Assembly: GCA_965267485.1 (NCBI GenBank)
Contig: OZ254080.1
Span: 4,278,001 to 4,342,000, forward strand
Reading direction: 5' to 3'
Origin: JANQJA01 sp965267485
Lineage (GTDB): Bacteria; Pseudomonadota; Gammaproteobacteria; Pseudomonadales; Azotimanducaceae
Length of the DNA: 64,000 bases
Part shown: piece by piece, positions 8,788-16,427 of the stretch
Position numbering within the stretch: position 1 is the first letter of the stretch
Layout of the letters: the number at the start of each line of letters is the position of its first letter
The notes under the pieces: model-generated
Database searches by the model: none
Seen by the model: the letters and a program-made list of their open reading frames with translations, nothing else
Told to the model about the DNA's origin: nothing
Position numbers and translations under genes: made by a program

Positions 8788-9111
8788 CTACACTGGCATG
8801 TTCATGATTTCCTGATACGCGTTGAGCAGCTTGTTCCGAACCTGCGTCATCGCGTCAAAGGAAAGTGACGCCTTCTGGAGAGCAATCATGACTTCCGGCA
8901 GATCAACGCCCGCCTCGCCGGCTTCGAAAGCCTGCTTGAGTTGCTTCGCCTGCGCCTGAGTTGCATTCACCTGTTCAATGGACTCCGACAGCAACTCGCT
9001 GAACGGAACCCCGTTTACCTCGGAAACCGATTCGGGTTGCGCCTGGGTCTGGGCCCGGGCGCTGATGGCGCGCATTTGCGCCAGCACCTGATTGATATCG
9101 ACCTCTGCCAT
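8788..9111 (-). CDS. fliE: FliE, MS-ring/rod junction protein
   Basis: 107 residues, the normal FliE size. FliE is the first exported subunit and joins the MS ring to the proximal rod. The C-terminal half is the conserved part: DLPEVMIALQKASLSFDAMTQVRNKLLNAYQEIMNMPV shows the usual helix and Met-Pro ending (here given as two pieces, about residues 73-90 and 91-107). It heads the fliEFGHIJ run. I found no convincing sigma-54 element in the 21-base gap to fleR, so its promoter may be inside fleR or upstream. Confidence 0.94.
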   Translation of the reverse strand: MAEVDINQVLAQMRAISARAQTQAQPESVSEVNGVPFSELLSESIEQVNATQAQAKQLKQAFEAGEAGVDLPEVMIALQKASLSFDAMTQVRNKLLNAYQEIMNMPV

Positions 9112-9132
9112 TGCTTTGCTCCCGGCGCGCGC

Positions 9133-10464
9133 TTATGCGCTCGCTGCCATGCCTTCCTTCTTGAATCGCGCCAGCTTGTACCGCAGCGTGCGCGGGCTGA
9201 TGCCCAACCGTTCGGCAGCGCCCTGCTTGCTGCCCTCGGTGCGAATCGCATCCATGATCAGCGTGTACTCCTTGCGCCGCATGTCGGCCTCGAGCGACGA
9301 GGCATCGAGTTCCAGCGGCTCAATCGTCGTGAGCTGCCCCATCGCACCGTCAGTGGTTTCCTCGAAGCAGATGTCGCGAGCTGTGATGACGCCGCCATTT
9401 TTCAGGATCATCGCTCGCTGCATCACGTTCTCGAGTTCGCGGACGTTGCCCGGCCAGCGATGGGAAATGAGTCGGGCCTCGGCATCCGGTGCCACTTCAA
9501 CCGCTTCCGGCCCGGCATAGCGATTCGCGAAGTGCGCGGCCAGCGGCAGGATGTCACCCGCCCGCTCGCGCAGCGGCGGCAGGCACATGGGGAATACGTT
9601 CAATCGGTAATAAAGGTCCTCACGGAATCCACCATCACGCACCTGGTCACGCAGGTTGCGGTTCGTGGTCGCAAGCACGCGGACATCCAGCGGGATTGAC
9701 GTCGACCCGCCGAGGCGCTCGACCTCTCGCTCCTGCAGCACACGAAGCAGCTTCGCCTGCAGCACAATATCCATCTCGGAAATCTCGTCGAGCAGCAGCG
9801 TGCCGCCATTCGCCTGTTCGAACTTGCCTTCCTGCGCCTTGTAGGCACCGGTGAATGCACCCTTCTCGAAGCCAAACAGGATCGACTCCAGCATCGTCTC
9901 GGGTATCGCCGCGCAATTGATGGCAACGAACGGGCCGCCGGCCCTCGGCGAGTGGTCGTGAATGAAGCGGGCAAAGACCTCCTTGCCGGTCCCGGACTCG
10001 CCGGTGATCATCACGGTGGCATCCGACGCCGCTACCCGCTCGGCAAGCCGAAGGCACTGCAGCGTACGCTCATCCCGGGCGACGGGACCGTCGATCGCCG
10101 GAGATGCGCCCCCATCGAAGCGGTCAGCAAGTTCCACCAGCACATCGGCTTCGAACGGCTTCGAGAGATAGTCGCTCGCGCCGCTCTGCATTGCGCGGAC
10201 AGCCTGTTCGATAGAGCCGTAGGCAGTCATGAGGACGACAGGCGTCTCGGGCGCATCCTGCTTGATACGCTCGAGCAGGCCATGGCCGTCCATGCCCTTC
10301 ATCTGCACGTCGCTCAGCACCAGATCGAACTGCTCACACTTGAGGGAGCTCAGCGCCGCCGAGGCGCTGTCGACGTCCTCGACGTGATGGCCCGCGCGGA
10401 CCAGCGTCTCGCACATCGCCTCCCGGAGGGGAGCATCGTCTTCTACTACCAGGATTGCAGTCAT
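9133..10464 (-). CDS. fleR: FleR/FlrC, sigma-54-dependent flagellar response regulator
   Basis: 443 residues from the ATG at 10464, which has AAGGA eight bases upstream. A longer frame adds 16 unlikely residues overlapping fleS. Receiver domain about 1-115 with phospho-acceptor Asp52 (LVLSDVQMKGMDG) and Lys102. AAA+ domain about 130-365 with Walker A GESGTGKE (155-162) and the sigma-54 contact loop GAFTGA (202-207). The C-terminal Fis-type helix-turn-helix has GAAERLGISPRTLRYKL. With FleS it activates mid-class flagellar genes from sigma-54 promoters. Confidence 0.96.
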   Translation of the reverse strand: MTAILVVEDDAPLREAMCETLVRAGHHVEDVDSASAALSSLKCEQFDLVLSDVQMKGMDGHGLLERIKQDAPETPVVLMTAYGSIEQAVRAMQSGASDYLSKPFEADVLVELADRFDGGASPAIDGPVARDERTLQCLRLAERVAASDATVMITGESGTGKEVFARFIHDHSPRAGGPFVAINCAAIPETMLESILFGFEKGAFTGAYKAQEGKFEQANGGTLLLDEISEMDIVLQAKLLRVLQEREVERLGGSTSIPLDVRVLATTNRNLRDQVRDGGFREDLYYRLNVFPMCLPPLRERAGDILPLAAHFANRYAGPEAVEVAPDAEARLISHRWPGNVRELENVMQRAMILKNGGVITARDICFEETTDGAMGQLTTIEPLELDASSLEADMRRKEYTLIMDAIRTEGSKQGAAERLGISPRTLRYKLARFKKEGMAASA

Positions 10465-10481
10465 AGCATCTGTCCTTGTTG

Positions 10482-11699
10482 TTACGCGCCGAGGCAGGAA
10501 CGCAGGAAGCAATCATCGATTGCCTGTTTTCGCTGATCCCGTCCCAGACTGAATTCGAATTTGGCGCCGCCGTCGTTGGCCAACAGCACGACGTCGCCGC
10601 CGTACTCGCGAGCGGTCATTGCGGCAATCGCGAGGCCCATGCCATTACCGGTCTCGCGGGTCGTGAAGAACGGGTCGAAGATCTTGTCCGCAATGTCTGA
10701 CGGCACACCGGACCCGTTGTCCTGCACAACGATGCGGATGTCGCGATCGGTCACCGAACATTCGATGCTGATCACCGGCTGATCTGCATGCTCGAGGCCG
10801 TTCTCAACGAGATTGATGAGCGCCGAGAGGATCGCCTCGCGGTTGGCATGCAGCGTGACATCACGGGGCTCGCCACACACCTTGAGGTAGCCTCCTCGCG
10901 CTTCGAGCTGCGGCGCAGTCGCCGCCTCGAGATCCCCCAGCAGCTGCGCCAGCGAGAACGTCGTTTCGACACGCTGGCTGCCGCGCACAAAGGCAAGCAT
11001 GCCAACGACAAGGCTCTCGATATCACGCAGCTGTGACGTCACTTTTCCGGCGATCCGACGACGGTCAGCCGACTCGATTGTTTCGCCGCCGAGCTGGCTC
11101 ATGTAGAGCAGCGCGGTGGACAGGGGCGTACGCAGTTGATGTGCCATCCGCGCCGACATCTCGCCCAGGGCCGACAGTCGCTTCTCGCGGCTCATCCATT
11201 CCTGCTTCTCGCAGAAGTCGGAGATATCCGTCAGCAGCACGACCTCACCCTGATCGCCGTCGATCGCGCGCACATTCATCGAGATGCGCCGGCCCGACTC
11301 GAGTTCAATATTCTGCAGCGGGTCGACACCGGCCGGCGCCGAGTGCGCGAGCACCGCAGACCAGCAGCGGCCCACAAGGCCCGCCTCATCGACCCCCAGG
11401 AGCGTGAGCGCCTCCGGATTCACCTCGACGACACGATCGTCGCCGTCGACGACGACCACGCCCGCGGGAAGAATCTGGAGGAGCGCCGACAGGCGATTGG
11501 CAAGTGCTTCCTTCTCTGCCAGTTCCCTCAGGCGCTCGCTGCGCGCCTCAGCCAACTCGGCAGTCAGCATCGTGACCTGTTGCTCCAGCGACTTGTAGGC
11601 ATCGCCGAGCGTACTCGAGAGCTGATTGAACATCGCGAACGCGGCTTCGAGTTCCGAGGCCGCCGGCTGCGAGTCACTGATCTGAGGGAGGGTCTGCAT
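10482..11699 (-). CDS. fleS: FleS/FlrB, flagellar sensor histidine kinase
   Basis: 405 residues, cytoplasmic (no membrane helix). Order: N-terminal helical segment, a PAS domain at about 75-180 (LLQILPAGVVVVDGDDRVVEVNPEAL), HisKA with phospho-acceptor His in ARMAHQLRTPLS, then HATPase with N-box INLVENGLEHAD, G1 QDNGSGVP, F-box FDPFFTT and G2 GNGMGLAI. It phosphorylates FleR, encoded 17 bases downstream. It is preceded by a sigma-54 promoter just after fleQ, so FleQ most likely drives it. Confidence 0.95.
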   Translation of the reverse strand: MQTLPQISDSQPAASELEAAFAMFNQLSSTLGDAYKSLEQQVTMLTAELAEARSERLRELAEKEALANRLSALLQILPAGVVVVDGDDRVVEVNPEALTLLGVDEAGLVGRCWSAVLAHSAPAGVDPLQNIELESGRRISMNVRAIDGDQGEVVLLTDISDFCEKQEWMSREKRLSALGEMSARMAHQLRTPLSTALLYMSQLGGETIESADRRRIAGKVTSQLRDIESLVVGMLAFVRGSQRVETTFSLAQLLGDLEAATAPQLEARGGYLKVCGEPRDVTLHANREAILSALINLVENGLEHADQPVISIECSVTDRDIRIVVQDNGSGVPSDIADKIFDPFFTTRETGNGMGLAIAAMTAREYGGDVVLLANDGGAKFEFSLGRDQRKQAIDDCFLRSCLGA

Positions 11700-11766
11700 C
11701 GTCAGGTGTCAAAATTGTGTCGTTTTTCGCCGCAGGCGCTGTGCCCGCGGCAGCTATCCATCACGG

Positions 11767-11782
11767 AGCAATTTGTGTGCCT
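11767..11782 (-). promoter_or_regulatory. Sigma-54 promoter of fleSR
   Basis: The minus strand reads AGGCACACAAATTGCT. GG and GC are 10 bases apart, GGCAC matches the -24 element and TTGCT the -12 element. It starts 7 bases after the fleQ stop and lies about 70 bases before the fleS ATG, as expected for FleQ-dependent activation of fleSR. Confidence 0.78.
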
Positions 11783-11789
11783 GTTACCT

Positions 11790-12812
11790 TCAGGCGACGC
11801 TCAGGCGCTGGATCGAGTACTTGCGCATCTTCTCGACCAGCGTCGTACGCTGCAGGTTCAGCAGCTTCGCCGAGCGGGCCACGACCCAATCCGATGCCTC
11901 GAGCGCCTCGCGGATGAGTGAGATCTCGATCTTCTGGAGCTTGTCCCGCAGGTCGATGCCGTCTTCGAGGTTGAATGCCGGCTCGTCATCGCTCGTGCTG
12001 CTGGCAGCACGTGCCGTCGACAGGCAAGCCACGTTGTGGACTTCCGGGCGGTACTTGCCCGGCAGGTCGCGAGCGCGGATGCGACCGTTCGGGAACAGGA
12101 CGCCAAGACGCTCGGTCAGGTTGAACAGTTCGCGGACGTTGCCGGGCCAGCTGTAGTCCGACAGCGCAGCGAGTGCACACTCGGAGAATTCGATCGTGTG
12201 GCCGTTCGTGTCGAGCATGCGATCGCAGAAATCGTCGACGAGCAGGGGCAGGTCTTCGATTCGTTCGCGGAGTGGCGAGACTTCAATCGGGAAGACAGCG
12301 AGCCGGTAGTAGAGGTCCATACGGAATTTGCCATCCTCGACCAGCTGCTCGAGGTTCTGGTGGGTTGCCGCGATGATGCGGACGTCGCACTGGAACGTCT
12401 GGTCACCGCCAACCCGCTCGAAGGTGCGCTCCTGCAGCACGCGAAGCAGTTTGACCTGCATGTGCAGCGGCATGTCACCAATCTCGTCGAGAAACAGCGT
12501 GCCGCCCTGTGCCATCTCGAAGCGACCCTGGCGTGAGCGGACAGCGCCGGTGAATGCGCCCTTTTCATGGCCGAACAGCTCGGACTCGAGGAGATCCTCG
12601 GGAATCGCGCCGCAGTTGACCGGCACGAACGGCATGTGGCTTCGCTCTGACTGCTCGTGGATGTTCTGGGCGATGACTTCCTTGCCGGTGCCCGACTCAC
12701 CGAGAATCAGAACACTGGCTTCGGTCGGTGCGACGTAATCGATCAGGCGCTTGATGTCAGCGATGGCGTCGCTCTTGCCAATGACCGGACGGTTTGTCGA
12801 AGAGATGTTCAT
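11790..12812 (-). CDS. fleQ: FleQ/FlrA-type sigma-54 activator lacking the N-terminal receiver-like domain
   Basis: 340 residues from the ATG at 12812. A GTG at 12890 would add 26 residues but lacks a ribosome binding site and overlaps a dyad. Family FleQ is near 490 residues with a receiver-like N-terminal domain, absent here. AAA+ domain with Walker A GESGTGKE (38-45), GAFTGA (85-90), Walker B GGTLFLDE (103-110), and a Fis-type helix-turn-helix ending TTLVEKMRKY, close to FleQ. The LFRSLVG c-di-GMP segment known in Pseudomonas FleQ reads NRPVIGK. Master activator role is inferred from similarity and from its place before fleSR. Confidence 0.88.
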   Translation of the reverse strand: MNISSTNRPVIGKSDAIADIKRLIDYVAPTEASVLILGESGTGKEVIAQNIHEQSERSHMPFVPVNCGAIPEDLLESELFGHEKGAFTGAVRSRQGRFEMAQGGTLFLDEIGDMPLHMQVKLLRVLQERTFERVGGDQTFQCDVRIIAATHQNLEQLVEDGKFRMDLYYRLAVFPIEVSPLRERIEDLPLLVDDFCDRMLDTNGHTIEFSECALAALSDYSWPGNVRELFNLTERLGVLFPNGRIRARDLPGKYRPEVHNVACLSTARAASSTSDDEPAFNLEDGIDLRDKLQKIEISLIREALEASDWVVARSAKLLNLQRTTLVEKMRKYSIQRLSVA

Positions 12813-12844
12813 GATTGGATGCCCTGCTTTGTTGACTCTTTTTT

Positions 12845-12862
12845 CAGTTACCGGAGTAACTG
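12845..12862. promoter_or_regulatory. Dyad in the fleQ leader region
   Basis: CAGTTAC, 4 bases, GTAACTG: perfect 7-base arms. It lies 33 bases upstream of the fleQ ATG at 12812. There is no U-tract on either side that would make it a terminator. It could be an operator or an mRNA hairpin. It shares the AGTTA/TAACT half-site with the second dyad at 12949. Confidence 0.5.
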
Positions 12863-12948
12863 TGAACGAGTTCTCATTTTTGGCGGGCACGCCAAATCAA
12901 TCAAACAGCTTGGTGTAAGAAAGTGTAACAACCGCGCACCAAGGAGCG

Positions 12949-12962
12949 GAGTTATGTAACTC
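12949..12962. promoter_or_regulatory. Second AGTTA/TAACT dyad upstream of fleQ
   Basis: GAGTTA, TG, TAACTC: 6-base arms with a 2-base centre, about 137 bases upstream of the fleQ ATG. The half-site is the same as that in the 12845 dyad, although the centre is shorter (2 versus 6 bases between AGTTA and TAACT). Possible regulator site. The rest of 12863-13089 shows no clear promoter. Confidence 0.4.
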
Positions 12963-13089
12963 TTTGTAAAGGATGCCTACGCCCGGTTACCCAGACGCCA
13001 ACAGACTTCGAGTTTTGTAATTTCAGCGCGGTTTTATCGCACTGGACGGCTCTTGCGTCGACAGGTTATCGACGCGGTTGGAAATTACT

Positions 13090-13443
13090 TTAGCCACGAT
13101 TGCAAAGATACTGTCCGGCGGCGTGCCGGGCACGTGAGAAATGTCTGAAATCAGCCTCAGTCTCGTGCCTCGCCGACGTGACGATTGTGACCAGGGTGTC
13201 GTTCATGCCCATAATCAGCCGAAGCGCTTCGCCGACGCCGGTCGACTCTTCTGCAGGCACCGGCCGCGAAAAATAATCATTGAGTTCCGTGCTGCGACGC
13301 TGCTCGAGTTCCGCCACCCGTTCCCAGTCTCCGCGACGGGCGAGCAGGATCATCTCCTCGCAGGTCGAGACCAGCGTCATCAGCCGGCGCCGGTTCTCGT
13401 CGCCGCAGGCGCCGAGCATCTTGTCGAGTTCACCAGTATCCAT
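13090..13443 (-). CDS. fliT: FliT-like flagellar chaperone
   Basis: 117 residues, all helical, right after fliS, where FliT usually sits. FliT is the export chaperone for the cap protein FliD. Visible features are a small acidic and Arg-rich four-helix pattern (MLGACGDENRRRLMTLVSTCEEM, here split at about residues 9-31) and WERVAELEQRRSTEL, like FliT family members. FliT is poorly conserved, so the call leans on the fliD-fliS-fliT order. It ends at base 13090; no terminator is evident before fleQ. Confidence 0.75.
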   Translation of the reverse strand: MDTGELDKMLGACGDENRRRLMTLVSTCEEMILLARRGDWERVAELEQRRSTELNDYFSRPVPAEESTGVGEALRLIMGMNDTLVTIVTSARHETEADFRHFSRARHAAGQYLCNRG

Positions 13444-13449
13444 CGGCCG

Positions 13450-13854
13450 CTATTCCGCACCCTGCCCGGGAATCTGGGCCCAGGCCGTACTGATCTCCCG
13501 GATGAGTTCGCGGACTTCCCTGAAGCCCTCGGGGTCGACCTTGAGGTTGGACTCAACGAGCCGCGTTTCCATGTAGTCGTACAGCGAACGCAGATTGCCC
13601 GCGATGTCGCCGCCCTTGTCATCATCAAGACTGGCGCGGAGGTTGTCGATGATGGCGATCACCTTGGACACGGCTTCGCCGCGTCGCGCGATTTCTTCCT
13701 GCCGGGCTGCATTCTCGGCCACCAGGAGGTTCGACATTGCGCCCTCCAGCAGGAGTGCCACGAGCCGGTGCGACGAGGCTGCGCCCACGTCACCCTCGAC
13801 CTGTACTTTCCGATACTGGCTGAGCGCCGCGTGTGTGTTCATATTCATCGTCAT
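13450..13854 (-). CDS. fliS: FliS, flagellin export chaperone
   Basis: 134 residues. FliS binds the C-terminal helix of flagellin and keeps it unfolded for export. Family features are YRKVQVEGDVGAASSHRLVALL near the N-terminus (about residues 14-35), then LLEGAMSNL, and DYMETRLVESNLKVDPEGF in the C-terminal half. The ATG at 13854 has GGAAG seven bases upstream. Further Met codons at positions 3 and 5 are less well placed. It lies 21 bases after the fliD stop and shares its transcript. Confidence 0.95.
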   Translation of the reverse strand: MTMNMNTHAALSQYRKVQVEGDVGAASSHRLVALLLEGAMSNLLVAENAARQEEIARRGEAVSKVIAIIDNLRASLDDDKGGDIAGNLRSLYDYMETRLVESNLKVDPEGFREVRELIREISTAWAQIPGQGAE

Positions 13855-13875
13855 GTTGATGCTTCCGTTGAAACG

Positions 13876-15924
13876 TTATTTCTTGCTGACGCTGTTCGGC
13901 TTCGGCAGTGATGCCAGCGCCTGCGAGAGGAAGTTGCCGGTGCTGTTGAGCTGAGCCAGCAGTGTGTCGAGTGATCCGAACTGGTCACGGTAACGCGCCT
14001 CGATCGTCTCCATGCGGGTTTCGTGGCGCGCGAGATCCTCCTCGAGTCGCTCGAGACTGCTATTGATGCCAGACGTGCGCGATTCGAGGATGCCCTCGCT
14101 CGAGAGCATGGAGGTGATCCGGCTGTCGAGCTGATCGGCAATGCCGCGCCCGAAGCTCAGGGTTCCGCGTACGCCGACGCTGCCGCCGGTCACGAGCAGG
14201 CTGAGCCCTTCGACGTCTGTGCCTTCGCCCCCCTTGAGCGTCTGACCGCTGCCGACGCCGGCAACGCCGCCAATCGTACCGGCGACGTCAACGCCATCGG
14301 TACCGTCTGTGACAGAGAACCCCAGCGAGGAAGCGGTGTTCGGATCGATCCCCGTGACGTCTACCGAAGACTCACTGCCGTAGCGGTCCGACGTTACCGT
14401 GAGCGCATTGGCGCCGGCGTCGTAGGACACGGTCACCGAGATCCCGGCATCAGCGAACTCCGGAACACCGTTGATCCGCGATTGCAGTTCCTGCGCCAGT
14501 GCCGCGCCGCTCGTGTAGGTTCCCTGGGTGAGTGTGAACGCAGAACCCTCGACGCCGTTGACCGAAAGCGTCAATGAGTCGTTGTTGTCATCGATCGTCA
14601 CGCTGCCACTGCCGAAGTCGGGCAGCACGCCGCTGGCGACGAATTCGCCCCGCGTCGCGAGCTGAGTGATCTCGATGTCATAGTCACCGGCCACGGTATC
14701 GCTGGTCGAGGATACGTACTCGATCGTGTCATCAGCGATCGTCCCGAGGCTCGCAAAGAGCCCGGTCAACGCCTCGATGTTCTCTTCGATCGCCGCATCG
14801 AGCTTCGTCGAGTCGATGTTGAGACTGCCATTCTGGTCGGTCGTGATGCCGATTTCCGAGAGCGTCGAGAACGGCCCGGACAGGTTGTCGACGGGCGTAT
14901 TGATCACCTGCCGGACCTGATTCGCGATACTCCGCAGGGTCGCATCACCGATGAGAATCGAACCTTCGCCGGTCGACTCGTCGAATCGTGAGAGGTCATT
15001 GCTGACCGCGTTGAAGGCGCGATAGCTGTTCACGAAGCGCTCGATGGCCGTCTTGACGGCGGCCCGGTCTTCGGCGACGGAAATCCGTATCGGTTCATCC
15101 GTGACCTGGTTGAGATTCAGCGTGACGCCATCGAGCACGCCGGTCACACGATTCGAATCACTGGTGACGGCGAGGCCGTTCACCGTGAACGCGGCATCGG
15201 TGGCAGCCGACGTCTGGGTGAGGTGATGGGCGCTGCTGTTGAATGACAGGGCCGACAGCCCTGCGTTGTCGGTGTCGTTCAGGTCGCTGTCGCCCGAGAC
15301 CGAAACCTCGAGGCTGTGACTTGCACCCGTCTCATCGACATTGAGCAGCAACCGGTAGCCGGTGCCGTCGTTGACGATGACAGCCGCGACGCCGAAATCC
15401 GCGTCATTGATCGCGTCGCGAATGCCTTCGAGGGTGTTGTTGGCGCTGTCGATGACAATCGACGTGGTACTTGTTTCGGCGTTCTGGGCGAAGCCGTTGT
15501 AGGTATCAGAACCTGAATCGTAATCCGTCGTGCCAAACTTGAACGTCAGCGTACCTTCACCGACGGTATCGGTCTTCTCTGCGAATGCGCCGGTCGCGAG
15601 AGACTGGGAGGCAGCCAGCGAGGACACTTCCACCTGATATGTACCGGTGAACGCCTCGGGCGATGCCGTTGCCGAGATGGTCAGCGAATCGCTGGAGGTC
15701 ACTGTCCGCTTCGAGAACGTCGACGCCTGCTTGACGTCGCTGATGGCGGACTGGAGCCCGGACATTGCACCCCGCACCGTGCCGTAGGCCGAGAGCTCCG
15801 CCTGGAGGAAACGCTCTTCCTGGGCAATCCGCTGCTGAACGGGTTCGTCCTCGGCCTGTACCAGCTGCGATACGAGACCTTCGACGTCGAGCCCTGAGCC
15901 GATTCCGGTTGATGTGATGGACAA
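13876..15924 (-). CDS. fliD: FliD, flagellar filament cap protein
   Basis: 682 residues, longer than the E. coli protein (about 470) but in the range of polar-flagellum FliD. It caps the growing filament and folds incoming flagellin. The N-terminus MSITSTGIGSGLDVEGLV is the family hallmark. The middle contains two flagellin-IN-like segments (about residues 115-230 and 430-520). The C-terminal D0/D1 helices contain ITSMLSSEGILESR and FGSLDTLLAQLNSTGNFL. A sigma-54 promoter lies 45 bases upstream. fliS and fliT follow in the same operon. Confidence 0.96.
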   Translation of the reverse strand: MSITSTGIGSGLDVEGLVSQLVQAEDEPVQQRIAQEERFLQAELSAYGTVRGAMSGLQSAISDVKQASTFSKRTVTSSDSLTISATASPEAFTGTYQVEVSSLAASQSLATGAFAEKTDTVGEGTLTFKFGTTDYDSGSDTYNGFAQNAETSTTSIVIDSANNTLEGIRDAINDADFGVAAVIVNDGTGYRLLLNVDETGASHSLEVSVSGDSDLNDTDNAGLSALSFNSSAHHLTQTSAATDAAFTVNGLAVTSDSNRVTGVLDGVTLNLNQVTDEPIRISVAEDRAAVKTAIERFVNSYRAFNAVSNDLSRFDESTGEGSILIGDATLRSIANQVRQVINTPVDNLSGPFSTLSEIGITTDQNGSLNIDSTKLDAAIEENIEALTGLFASLGTIADDTIEYVSSTSDTVAGDYDIEITQLATRGEFVASGVLPDFGSGSVTIDDNNDSLTLSVNGVEGSAFTLTQGTYTSGAALAQELQSRINGVPEFADAGISVTVSYDAGANALTVTSDRYGSESSVDVTGIDPNTASSLGFSVTDGTDGVDVAGTIGGVAGVGSGQTLKGGEGTDVEGLSLLVTGGSVGVRGTLSFGRGIADQLDSRITSMLSSEGILESRTSGINSSLERLEEDLARHETRMETIEARYRDQFGSLDTLLAQLNSTGNFLSQALASLPKPNSVSKK

Positions 15925-15969
15925 TGCGAACCCCTGTTGATTGACCGCCAGTGTTGACGCGTCACAGGG

Positions 15970-15985
15970 TGCAATCCTGATGCCA
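15970..15985 (-). promoter_or_regulatory. Sigma-54 promoter of fliDST
   Basis: The minus strand reads TGGCATCAGGATTGCA, a textbook -24/-12 element with 10 bases between GG and GC. It is located between flaG and fliD, about 45 bases from the fliD ATG. Confidence 0.85.
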
Positions 15986-15993
15986 GATTTCTA

Positions 15994-16335
15994 TCAGGCC
16001 TTGCTTTTGACCAGCATTCCCTTGATGGGATCCGATGCGTGAGACGCGATGTGACGTGACAACGTCAGCACCTCATCTGCCGGGAGATGGCGGATTGTCT
16101 GGCCTGTACGGCTGTCCACAATGGAAACCTGACGGTCTCCGGAGTCCTCGTCGACATACACGTGGACTTCACGGGACGTGTTCTGGACGTAGCTCGAGAC
16201 GTTGTTTACGGCTTCGAGCAGCGTGTCTTCGGCCGCAGCCGACCGTTCCGGCGGCGAATAATTGCCGGCGCCGTCACTGTTTTGCCGCTTCGCGATGATG
16301 GGTCGCCCCACCTGTGTCGTTATTTTGGAAATCAC
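15994..16335 (-). CDS. flaG: FlaG-family protein
   Basis: 113 residues. FlaG family proteins lie between fliC and fliD in polar flagellum loci and affect filament length; the mechanism is unclear. The conserved C-terminal half contains VSSYVQNTSREVHVYVDED (about residues 46-64), then GQTIRHLPADEVLTL. This matches the family pattern of a predicted beta hairpin plus R-x-I/L-P-x-E. The start is a GTG without a recognisable ribosome binding site. It lies 15 bases beyond the fliC terminator and no separate promoter is visible, so it may depend on fliC read-through. Confidence 0.85.
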   Translation of the reverse strand: MISKITTQVGRPIIAKRQNSDGAGNYSPPERSAAAEDTLLEAVNNVSSYVQNTSREVHVYVDEDSGDRQVSIVDSRTGQTIRHLPADEVLTLSRHIASHASDPIKGMLVKSKA

Positions 16336-16350
16336 GATTCACGACCATTT

Positions 16351-16398
16351 CAAAAAATGGGGTGACCGCCCAATTCCTGGGGAGAAGGGCGGCCACCC
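16351..16398 (-). terminator. Intrinsic terminator of fliC
   Basis: On the minus strand GGGTGGCCGCCC, a 15-base loop and GGGCGGTCACCC form a 12-base stem with one mismatch, followed by CATTTTTTG. It begins 29 bases after the fliC stop codon. Confidence 0.85.
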
Positions 16399-16427
16399 GA
16401 ACAAGCGCGCTCTCGGCAACGATTGCG

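Noticed and set aside
12813..12890. GTG-initiated 26-residue extension of FleQ
   Set aside because: No ribosome binding site; the sequence does not resemble FleQ and contains the CAGTTAC dyad. The ATG at 12812 is preferred, although not proven.
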